Source: Gammaproteobacteria bacterium (GTDB taxonomy: Bacteria; Pseudomonadota; Gammaproteobacteria; RBG-16-57-12). Taken from it: a stretch of 32,280 nt of DNA. Positions within the stretch are counted from its first letter, which is position 1. Each line of letters begins with the position of its first letter. Position numbers and translations under genes: made by a program. Below, one piece after another: positions 7,427 to 13,980 of this stretch. A model generated the notes under the pieces. That model was given only the letters and a program-made list of their open reading frames with translations, was not told the origin of the DNA and did no database searches. The stretch covers positions 1 through 32,280 of the forward strand of contig JAFLJP010000091.1 in assembly GCA_022712945.1 (NCBI GenBank), read 5' to 3'.

Positions 7427-7442
7427 CAAGGGGAGGCCACTT

Positions 7443-8255
7443 ATGTACGTTTATTTCGTTGTTGTACTGCTCGTCTGCCTGCCTGCACTACTGAGCGCCT
7501 CGACGGAACCAAGGGAACATCAGCAACAGCTGCAAGACTATTTTCTGGATAAATCACCCGCAATTCCACTCAGCAGCTACGCCAACGACTACTCTCCTCT
7601 GAATAACAGCGTCACAAACACCGGGCTTCCCCCGTATAGCCAACAAGCGCAACGGGGTAAAAAACTGCTCGCCACCCCCTTTAGCAACGGCCACAACTAC
7701 GGTTACTGTTTTCGAAACAATGGCCTCGGTATCGGCAGTGACTACCCCTACTTTGATGTGCTGAGCGGTCAGGTCAAAACCCTGGCAATGGATATTAACG
7801 GCTGCCGTGAAGAGAATGGCCTGCCTGCCTACGCATATAACCACGCCGACATGAAAAGTCTTGTGTTGTATATGATGGATACCTCACGCCGAAACATTAC
7901 CAACGTGATCATGCCGAATGACCCAAGAGCAGAAGCCACATTCAACCAGGGAAAAACCTTCTTTTTTTCCCGTCGAGGACAACTGGATATGGCCTGCGCT
8001 CACTGCCATATTGATTATGCTAATAAAAATTATGGTCAGCAGCAGATTCCTCCGGCGCTCGGCCTTCCTCTGCGTATGCCCCGCTACGACAGCAGCAATG
8101 ACACCATTACCACGTTGCATGAACGCTTTAACCAGTGCCTCGGTTATACCAAGGCAAAGCCCTTTCCATTGCAGAGTGAAGCGTTGCGTAATCTGGAGTT
8201 TTACCTCTTGTATGTCAACAACACCCTGCCCCTTAACGCACCAGGCGTGAAGTGA
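7443..8255 (+). CDS. soxA: SoxA, catalytic c-type cytochrome of SoxAX (monoheme type)
   Basis: A 270-residue exported cytochrome, started at ATG 7443 because AAGGGGAGG lies 6 bp upstream and a signal peptide (VYFVVVLLVCLPALLSAS) follows at once. The heme motif CAHCH is at residues 185-189. The catalytic cysteine ligand, persulfidated in studied SoxA, is expected at C232 in ERFNQCLGY. The first cytochrome domain lacks CxxCH but keeps C89 (GYCFRNNG) and C121 (INGCREE), as in single-heme SoxA where a disulfide replaces the first heme. It forms the S-S link between thiosulfate and SoxY. An in-frame start at 7287 would begin inside an inserted element and is rejected. Confidence 0.9.
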   Translation: MYVYFVVVLLVCLPALLSASTEPREHQQQLQDYFLDKSPAIPLSSYANDYSPLNNSVTNTGLPPYSQQAQRGKKLLATPFSNGHNYGYCFRNNGLGIGSDYPYFDVLSGQVKTLAMDINGCREENGLPAYAYNHADMKSLVLYMMDTSRRNITNVIMPNDPRAEATFNQGKTFFFSRRGQLDMACAHCHIDYANKNYGQQQIPPALGLPLRMPRYDSSNDTITTLHERFNQCLGYTKAKPFPLQSEALRNLEFYLLYVNNTLPLNAPGVK

Positions 8256-8290
8256 TCAACCTGAAGAAGTACCCGTGGTAACGACTCAGT

Positions 8291-8365
8291 CGTGTTTAAA
8301 TTTTTCCTCAAATTGAGGATTTTTTGCACGGAAAGAGGGAGAATATGGGGTATATGCGACCGATT
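8291..8365. repeat. 75-bp dispersed repeat, copy 1
   Basis: Shares roughly 60 of 75 positions with 8901-8974, in the same orientation. The core is TTTTTCCTCAAATTGAGG followed by ATTTTTTGCACGG. It begins 35 bp after the soxA stop. CCTC/GAGG around AAATT followed by six T could act as a weak terminator of the sox operon. Confidence 0.65.
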
Positions 8366-8399
8366 GAGTATAAAAATAACGAAAAGTTGAGATAAAAGA

Positions 8400-8429
8400 T
8401 GAATACACCGAGTAGTTACCAACCATGAA
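8400..8429 (+). other. nine-codon ORF overlapping the RDD gene start
   Basis: ATG at 8400, with GAGATAAAAG just upstream, opens a frame reading MNTPSSYQP and stops at TGA in ATGA shared with the RDD start at 8425. It could couple translation of the RDD gene, which has no clear ribosome site of its own, or be the frameshifted original N-terminus. Confidence 0.35.
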
Positions 8430-8892
8430 TAGCGAAACAACCACGGATACACCCAAACGTATCAAGCTGCCTCGATTGTTGCTGGTACTGCTCTACGACT
8501 CCTTTGCCATTGTCGGTTTACTTTTTCTGGTGGGTATTATCATGCTGCTGGCGCGTTCTGGAGAGGCGGTAGCCACCGGCGATTGGTGGTTTAGAGGCTA
8601 CCTTCTATTCAGCATCTACCTCTACTACGCCTGGTGCTGGAATCGTGGTGGGCAAACCCTTGGTCTGAAAAGCTGGAAGGCTAAGGTAGTCACCATGGAG
8701 GGCAACAGCCTCGACTGGAAAAAAGCACTGTGGCGATTCTTAGGTTCGCTGCTCTCGTGGCTGCCACTCGGCCTTGGTTATCTGTGGATTTTATTTGATA
8801 AAGAGGGGCTATCATGGCACGACCGCCTCTCCGGCAGCCAGATCATATTAGTACCCAAAGAGAAAAAACCGAAGAAAGAAGAGAAGCCGTAA
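8425..8892 (+). CDS. RDD-family inner-membrane protein
   Basis: A 155-residue membrane protein of the RDD family. The first helix carries the R...D pair (PRLLLVLLYDSF), the second follows at about residues 50-70, GQTLGLKSWKAKVV is the usual loop, and the end has LSWHDRLSGSQIILV, where the family's D/R pair sits. A lysine/glutamate-rich tail (KEKKPKKEEKP) is on the cytoplasmic side. RDD proteins are poorly characterised; some affect Na+/H+ exchange or lipid export. The gene is bracketed by two 75-bp direct repeats and followed by a MITE. Nothing ties it to sox. Confidence 0.8.
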   Translation: MNSETTTDTPKRIKLPRLLLVLLYDSFAIVGLLFLVGIIMLLARSGEAVATGDWWFRGYLLFSIYLYYAWCWNRGGQTLGLKSWKAKVVTMEGNSLDWKKALWRFLGSLLSWLPLGLGYLWILFDKEGLSWHDRLSGSQIILVPKEKKPKKEEKP

Positions 8893-8900
8893 CCATTCAG

Positions 8901-8974
8901 CGTGTTTAGATTTTTCCTCAAATCGAGGCATCTTCGCACGGTAAGAGAGAGCATATGAGTATATGTGACCGATT
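8901..8974. repeat. 75-bp dispersed repeat, copy 2
   Basis: Direct copy of 8291-8365, starting 8 bp after the RDD stop, with one single-base deletion and about a dozen substitutions. Its right end abuts the TAA target duplication of the MITE at 8977. A shorter relative is at 20166-20197. Confidence 0.65.
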
Positions 8975-8976
8975 AA

Positions 8977-9135
8977 GGGGTGTAGAAAAAATTAAAGTAC
9001 CGTTATTGCACCGGATTTTTGTTCGCTCTGTCTAGGCAGGTATTGGGCGCATAGTGGGCTACGCAACGAATACCTGCCTAGACAGAGCGGGCAAAAAGAC
9101 CAGTAAGAGCGGTATTTTAATGAATTCTACATCCC
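8977..9135. mobile_element. GGGATGTAG-family MITE, copy A (long variant)
   Basis: Ends GGGGTGTAGAA and TTCTACATCCC are inverted; TAA flanks both sides (8974-8976, 9136-9138). The body matches three other copies, but the centre is replaced by a perfect 21-bp inverted repeat (9024-9044 and 9069-9089) around a 24-nt loop, giving 159 bp instead of 112-113. It lies between the convergent RDD gene and lptG. Confidence 0.8.
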
Positions 9136-9169
9136 TAAGTACGAAAATAATGAAGCGTTGTTACAGAAG

Positions 9170-10231
9170 TCAGTGTAAACGGCGAATTAACAACCCAGCC
9201 ACCACGGAAACAATCAGCGTCGGCAGGAATGCACTGACGACTGCATTTAACTCAAACACCAGTCCCGCATAGTTGCTCATCTGATTAAGCAAGTGGAAAC
9301 CCAACCCCACCAGAATACCCACGAAAACACGCTGGGATATGCTCACCGAGCGCAGCGAACCCATCACAAACGGTACCGCAAGCATCATCATCACCAAAGT
9401 CACCAACGGCGTGACCACCTTGCCCCAAAATGCCATCTCATAACGCCCTGAGGCGATGGCATTCTCCTGTAGATAATCGATATATTGATAGAGCCCCCAC
9501 ATCGATTGTGAATCCGGGTCTAGCGTCACCACCTCGATCATCTCTGGGCCAAGGGTGGTCTGCCAGCTTTTCTGTGCCACTTTACTCACCGCAGAATCAC
9601 CGGTAAAACTAACTACCTCCACATCCTGAAGCTGCCATTGTCCATCTTGATAAAGTGCCTGGGCCGCAGTACTGACGTTCAATAACTGGTTATTTTCTGA
9701 AAATTTATAGAGCGTCAAATTGGCAAGCTGACTGCTGGTAACAACATCCCGAATCAATACAAAAGATTGTTCATCTTTTGCCCATATTCCCTGGTCACCT
9801 TGCAGTGAGATCTCACCCGTTATCGCCTCACCTCGCAGCTTCTGAGCAAACTCTTCAGCATAGGGGGCCAACCCCTCTCCCAGCAGCAGTACCAGCACCA
9901 TCATCAGCATGCCCACTTTGCTGACCGACCAAAGCAGGCGATTAAGCGAAACCCCGGCAGCCCGCATCGCAATCAATTCGCCGTGGCTGGCCAAACCACC
10001 CAGCCCCATAATACAGCCCACCAGTGCTGCAATGGGAAACAGCTGGTAAGCAATTGGAATCATACTTAAGAAGACATACTGTATCGCCTGCCAGGTGCCA
10101 TAATTGCCACGCCCAACTGCGCCCATTTCATCCACAAAACCGATAAAGGCAAAAAGCGCGAGTAGCACAAACAGAGTAATTGCCACCCCAGCCATAATCG
10201 CACTGGCGATGTAACGATCAAGCAGCCTCAT
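9170..10231 (-). CDS. lptG: LptG, LPS export permease subunit
   Basis: A 353-residue inner-membrane protein of the LptF/LptG (YjgP/YjgQ) family: two N-terminal helices (IASAIMAGVAITLFVLLALFA region and the PIAYQLFPIAALVG helix), a conserved cytoplasmic ELIAMRAAGVS coupling segment (about residues 83-93), a periplasmic beta-jellyroll domain (about 130-260) and helices at the end. With LptF and LptB2 it extracts lipopolysaccharide and passes it to LptC/LptA. It overlaps lptF by four bases (ATGA). MITE copy A ends 34 bp beyond its stop. Assignment as LptG rather than LptF rests on gene order and the EMGAVGRGNYG/QAIQYV segment. Confidence 0.92.
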   Translation of the reverse strand: MRLLDRYIASAIMAGVAITLFVLLALFAFIGFVDEMGAVGRGNYGTWQAIQYVFLSMIPIAYQLFPIAALVGCIMGLGGLASHGELIAMRAAGVSLNRLLWSVSKVGMLMMVLVLLLGEGLAPYAEEFAQKLRGEAITGEISLQGDQGIWAKDEQSFVLIRDVVTSSQLANLTLYKFSENNQLLNVSTAAQALYQDGQWQLQDVEVVSFTGDSAVSKVAQKSWQTTLGPEMIEVVTLDPDSQSMWGLYQYIDYLQENAIASGRYEMAFWGKVVTPLVTLVMMMLAVPFVMGSLRSVSISQRVFVGILVGLGFHLLNQMSNYAGLVFELNAVVSAFLPTLIVSVVAGLLIRRLH

Positions 10232-11322
10232 GCCCGCGACCTCAACGTATTCGGCAACAGGTCATACCAGCCATAGCGCCGCACATACAGAGTAACAATT
10301 AACAGCAATGCCATGAGGTGTATCCACCAGAGTCCGATCAGCGAATTGACCTGACCGGCGGCAATCCAGTTTTTTCCCACCCCCAGTAAATTGCTGTAAA
10401 TAATGTAGATCAGCACCGCTATAAATAGCTTCCCGAAGCGCCCCTGCCGTGGGGTGGTGTAACTCAACAGCACAGCCAACAGCGAGAGTAATAGTACCGA
10501 GAGAGGCATCGCCAAACGCCAATGCAATTCGGCGCTGTCTTTTGGATCGTCAGAGTGCCAGAGTTGTTCGCTTGAGTGCGCCCGACGCTTGCGGGATGAG
10601 GGGGTGACTTCCGGTTGTTCGATACGAACCGAGGCCTCCTCATATTCGTAGCGGCGCAAATCACCATTGGTGACATCACGTTCATAGCGATAACCATTCA
10701 GCAGCACCAGATAACGATCACCGCTCTCCCGATCAACCACCTGGCGCGCACGGGGGGCACTAAAAACATCCAGCTCTCCCTGACTTCCACCCTGGATAAA
10801 CACGTTGTACATCTCTTGTTTATCATCAGAAATTGCCTCAATATAGAAGACCCGATCACTCCCTTTAATGGTATTAAAGCCACCCGACTTTATCCCGCTC
10901 ACCTCGGTTTGCGCGGCAGCCTGATCGGTCAGTTTGTAGTAATAGGCTTGATTAAGCGGATCAAGGTAGAAGGTGAATAACGCAACCAGTGCCGCACACA
11001 GCAGTGTTGGCCCCATCACCAGGCGCAACACCCCGATACTCGGCAAGCCAACAGCGGAAAAGATCGTCATCTCATTATCTTTATAGAGACGACCAAATGT
11101 CAGCATCACCGAGATAAACCAAGCAAAGGGCAACAACTGCCCCATCGCCTTGACCAACTTGATACCAAAAAGCTGTAGCACCATATCAACAGAGACACGC
11201 CCCTCCGCCACAAACCCCATATAGCGCACAAACGTATGCCCGGCCATAATCAGCACCAGCACCAAAAATACCGCAGCAAAGGTAAACAGTAACTCTTTCC
11301 AAAGATAACGTTTGATGATCAA
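10228..11322 (-). CDS. lptF: LptF, LPS export permease subunit (TTG start)
   Basis: A 364-residue paralogue of LptG with the same plan: helix 1 after IIKRYLWKELL, the coupling segment NEMTIFSAVGL (about residues 83-93), a periplasmic jellyroll domain (roughly 125-260) and three C-terminal helices. The N-terminus aligns with E. coli LptF (MIIIRYL...), which fixes the start at TTG 11320-11322; no ATG is available in frame and a stop lies five codons upstream. A GAG sits 8 bp before it. It is divergent from pepA across about 115 bp, the common gammaproteobacterial arrangement. A polar insertion (TPSSRKRRAHSSEQ) sits before the last helices. Confidence 0.92.
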   Translation of the reverse strand: MIIKRYLWKELLFTFAAVFLVLVLIMAGHTFVRYMGFVAEGRVSVDMVLQLFGIKLVKAMGQLLPFAWFISVMLTFGRLYKDNEMTIFSAVGLPSIGVLRLVMGPTLLCAALVALFTFYLDPLNQAYYYKLTDQAAAQTEVSGIKSGGFNTIKGSDRVFYIEAISDDKQEMYNVFIQGGSQGELDVFSAPRARQVVDRESGDRYLVLLNGYRYERDVTNGDLRRYEYEEASVRIEQPEVTPSSRKRRAHSSEQLWHSDDPKDSAELHWRLAMPLSVLLLSLLAVLLSYTTPRQGRFGKLFIAVLIYIIYSNLLGVGKNWIAAGQVNSLIGLWWIHLMALLLIVTLYVRRYGWYDLLPNTLRSRA

Positions 11323-11439
11323 AACAGGACTCGTTTAACAAAAACCGAAAGTAAGACCACAGTATGGTAATCTTGCCCCCATTAAACCACAAAACTTTCA
11401 AAATTTTCTCTATTCCAAAAGAGACAAAAAAGGATTGTT

Positions 11440-12921
11440 ATGAAATTCCAGGCCAAAGTTACTACGCCCGCCCAGATCAACAGCATCAAAACTGGCTGCA
11501 TTGTGATTGCGTTGTTTGAAGAGAATCAATTATCCACCAGCGCTGAAACCATCGACAACGCATGCAACGGTTACATCACAAAATTAATGACCCGGGGTGA
11601 TGCCAATGGTTGTGCCGGTAAAAGCCTGTTACTCACCGGATTGCACGGCGTTAAAGCGGAACGCATCCTGCTAATTGGCATGGGGAAAAAGGGTGAAACC
11701 TCCGCCAAGCAGTTTATTGATGGCGTAACGGCTGCAATCAAAGTGCTCAAGGATGGCCCGGCGACAGAGGTCTACTACTTCCTCAGTGAGGTTGCCGTGG
11801 TCAACAAGGAAACCAGCTGGGCTATTCGCCAGCAGGTTGAAGTGAGTGATGCGGCACTTTATACCCTTGATCAATTCAAGCGTAAAAAAAGCCCAGCGGT
11901 GGCATTAAAAAACATCCAAATTTCAACCAGTAACAAAATAGCGGTTGCCCAAGGTGTTGCGACCGCCCGGGGCGTGACACTGGCAAAAGATCTCAGCAAC
12001 CTGCCGGGAAACCTCTGTACACCCAGTTACCTGGCTGAACAAGCAGAACAACTGGATCAAACATTCAGCAACATCAAGACCAAGGTTCTGAACGAAGCCG
12101 AAATGGAAAAACTCGGCATGGGCTCATTACTCTCTGTCTCCCGAGGCAGTCGCCAACCAGCAAAGCTGATCGTCATGCAATACAGCGGTGGCAACAAAGG
12201 GGATCAACCCGTCGCCTTGGTGGGTAAAGGGCTGACTTTCGACTCCGGTGGTATCTCGCTTAAACCGGGCCCACAAATGGATGAGATGAAATATGATATG
12301 TGTGGTGGTGCCAGTGTGTTTGGTACCATTCAAGCGGCAGCGGAATTGAAGCTACCGATCAATATTGTCGCGGTCATTCCAAGCAGTGAAAACATGCCCG
12401 ATGGTGATGCCAATAAACCCGGCGATATTGTCACCTCGATGTCAGGGCAAACCATTGAAATATTGAATACCGATGCTGAAGGGCGCTTGATTCTTTGCGA
12501 TGCCCTCACCTACACCGCCAAATTCAAACCTGCAATTGTGATCGATATTGCCACCCTGACCGGTGCCTGTATTATCGCCCTGGGTGGACAGGCATCTGGA
12601 CTCATGGCCAACCATCAACCACTGGCTGATGCGTTACTGGATGCGGGTCAAAAATGTGGTGATCGCGTCTGGCAACTGCCAATCTGGGATGAATATCAAG
12701 AACAACTCAAGAGCCCATTTGCGGATATGCAGAACATTGGTGGCCGTGAAGCGGGTACTATTACCGCCGCCTGCTTTCTGTCACGGTTTACCAAAGAGTA
12801 TCACTGGGCCCACCTGGACATTGCCGGTACCGCTTGGATCAGCGGTGCCAACAAAGGAGCCACAGGCCGCCCGGTACCACTGCTGATGCAATATTTAATC
12901 GACCTTGCCAATACCAAATAG
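11440..12921 (+). CDS. pepA: leucyl aminopeptidase PepA (M17)
   Basis: A 493-residue cytosolic M17 aminopeptidase; it removes N-terminal residues, and in E. coli PepA also binds DNA in cer recombination and carAB control. Visible landmarks: the N-terminal macro-like domain to about residue 160, then LVGKGLTFDSGGISLKPG (metal ligand lysine and aspartate), and the signature NTDAEGRL, with the bicarbonate-binding arginine following the acidic ligands. AAAGGA is about 8 bp before the ATG. It is followed by holC and valS, as in E. coli, and is divergent from lptFG. Confidence 0.95.
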   Translation: MKFQAKVTTPAQINSIKTGCIVIALFEENQLSTSAETIDNACNGYITKLMTRGDANGCAGKSLLLTGLHGVKAERILLIGMGKKGETSAKQFIDGVTAAIKVLKDGPATEVYYFLSEVAVVNKETSWAIRQQVEVSDAALYTLDQFKRKKSPAVALKNIQISTSNKIAVAQGVATARGVTLAKDLSNLPGNLCTPSYLAEQAEQLDQTFSNIKTKVLNEAEMEKLGMGSLLSVSRGSRQPAKLIVMQYSGGNKGDQPVALVGKGLTFDSGGISLKPGPQMDEMKYDMCGGASVFGTIQAAAELKLPINIVAVIPSSENMPDGDANKPGDIVTSMSGQTIEILNTDAEGRLILCDALTYTAKFKPAIVIDIATLTGACIIALGGQASGLMANHQPLADALLDAGQKCGDRVWQLPIWDEYQEQLKSPFADMQNIGGREAGTITAACFLSRFTKEYHWAHLDIAGTAWISGANKGATGRPVPLLMQYLIDLANTK

Positions 12922-12931
12922 TGAGCCACTC

Positions 12932-12945
12932 GGGGGCTTGCCCCC
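12932..12945 (+). other. GC-rich hairpin between pepA and holC
   Basis: GGGGG and CCCCC around CTTG form a strong small stem 10 bp before the holC ATG. No T run follows, so it is not a terminator. Since holC shows no clear Shine-Dalgarno, the hairpin may dampen holC translation or protect the pepA 3' end. Confidence 0.45.
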
Positions 12946-12955
12946 AAATACCATT

Positions 12956-13384
12956 ATGACCCGAATTGATTTCTACATTTTAAAAAACCAGCTCGACCAG
13001 GGCCTGGTACTACTCACCTGTCGACTGGTTGAAAAAGCCTATCAAAGAGGGCACTACGTCTATATACATACCACCGATCAACAGCAGTCCCAGCAGATAG
13101 ATGATCTGTTATGGTGCTTCAAAGAGAGCAGCTTTATTCCTCACTGCCAACTAACCGAGAGCGATGAACAAGCTCAGGTAATGATCGGACACGCACACGA
13201 ACCACCACTTGAATTTGATGTGTTAGTTAATCTGGCAGACCAGGTACCGCTCTTTTTCAGCCGCTTCACACGGGTAGCCGAAATAGTTGATGGTGATGAA
13301 AACAGAAAACAGCAGGCGCGTGAACGATTCCGTTTTTATCGTGACCGTGGCTATCCACTGAACAGCCACGATATAACCCTGTAG
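12956..13384 (+). CDS. holC: DNA polymerase III subunit chi
   Basis: A 142-residue protein of the HolC family. It begins MTRIDFYIL; a 17-residue upstream extension starting at 12905 overlaps pepA and is rejected. Typical points are the N-terminal strand IDFYIL, the helix LVEKAYQRGHYVYIHT with the following DLLWCF, and the segment DVLVNLADQVPLFFSRFTRVAEIVDGDENRKQQARERFRFYR split across the last 50 residues. Chi bridges the clamp loader (with psi) to SSB during replication. Gene order pepA-holC-valS supports the call. Confidence 0.92.
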   Translation: MTRIDFYILKNQLDQGLVLLTCRLVEKAYQRGHYVYIHTTDQQQSQQIDDLLWCFKESSFIPHCQLTESDEQAQVMIGHAHEPPLEFDVLVNLADQVPLFFSRFTRVAEIVDGDENRKQQARERFRFYRDRGYPLNSHDITL

Positions 13385-13393
13385 GCGGCACCA

Positions 13394-13738
13394 ATGAATA
13401 ACAGCCCAGAAAACCTCCCGGTGATGCAAGAACCGATAGACCATCCGTTCAAAGAGCGTACTGAGATCAGCGTTCCCGTATTGATTGAAGCCGTCGATCA
13501 AGATGAATTGCAGAGGCCGTTATTTGAAGAGTCTGACCTCCCGGCAACCCTTCCCTCTCACGATCAACTCTCTGAGCAGATCAGCCACCTGCTGGCTCAA
13601 AGAATCAATGAGCTGTTACCCGCCATCATGCAGGAAGCAGAACAGCAGATTGCCACCACGCTGCAACAGCAAATCACCGAACAACTACCCGAAATCATCA
13701 ACGATGCATTAAACACATCGCGTCATTCAACAGGATAA
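13394..13738 (+). CDS. small acidic helical protein between holC and valS, unknown
   Basis: I do not recognise a named family. The 114-residue product has a polar N-terminal half (PENLPVMQEPIDHPF, then VPVLIEAVDQDE) and a C-terminal half predicted helical and glutamine/glutamate-rich (LAQRINELLPAIMQEAEQQ, then ATTLQQQITEQLPEIINDAL), consistent with a coiled-coil or oligomerising segment. No signal peptide, membrane segment or cysteine is visible. It starts 9 bp after holC, so it is almost surely co-transcribed with it. Small unknown genes at this place occur in other gammaproteobacterial sulfur oxidisers as far as I recall; role unknown. Confidence 0.7.
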   Translation: MNNSPENLPVMQEPIDHPFKERTEISVPVLIEAVDQDELQRPLFEESDLPATLPSHDQLSEQISHLLAQRINELLPAIMQEAEQQIATTLQQQITEQLPEIINDALNTSRHSTG

Positions 13739-13767
13739 ATCCCCCCAGCCTTCAGAAAGATGGGGAT
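13739..13767 (+). other. stem-loop after the holC-linked gene
   Basis: ATCCCC and GGGGAT (13739-13744, 13762-13767) can pair across a 17-nt loop just after the stop. No T run follows, so termination would be weak or factor-dependent. Confidence 0.3.
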
Positions 13768-13899
13768 CACAAATACTTTCAAAGGGTTAGTCATGCAATA
13801 GGGTGAGCTGAAAACCTAAGAAACGATCACGAAATAACGTCTACATTGCAAAACATTATCGGCTTAAAATAGAGTCGTGCCGTAATGGTAAACTCACGC

Positions 13900-13905
13900 T
13901 ATAAT
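13900..13905 (+). promoter_or_regulatory. -10 element of a candidate valS promoter
   Basis: A perfect TATAAT lies 75 bp before the valS ATG, in a 242-bp gap that has no gene. The -35 position (13877-13882, GTGCCG) is poor, so only the -10 is supported. Confidence 0.4.
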
Positions 13906-13980
13906 ACGCCTCATTCCTGTAGTCGCCCTGAGAGCCACTACCGCCCTGTAAAAATTGAGAAACCAGGTATCTGAATCGCA

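Noticed and set aside
7287..7442. Long N-terminal extension of SoxA
   Set aside because: These codons are MITE sequence; the signal peptide and strong ribosome site place the start at 7443.
8291..8974. CRISPR array or integron attC sites
   Set aside because: There are only two diverged 75-bp copies 610 bp apart with a gene between, no short regular spacers, no cas genes and no integrase.
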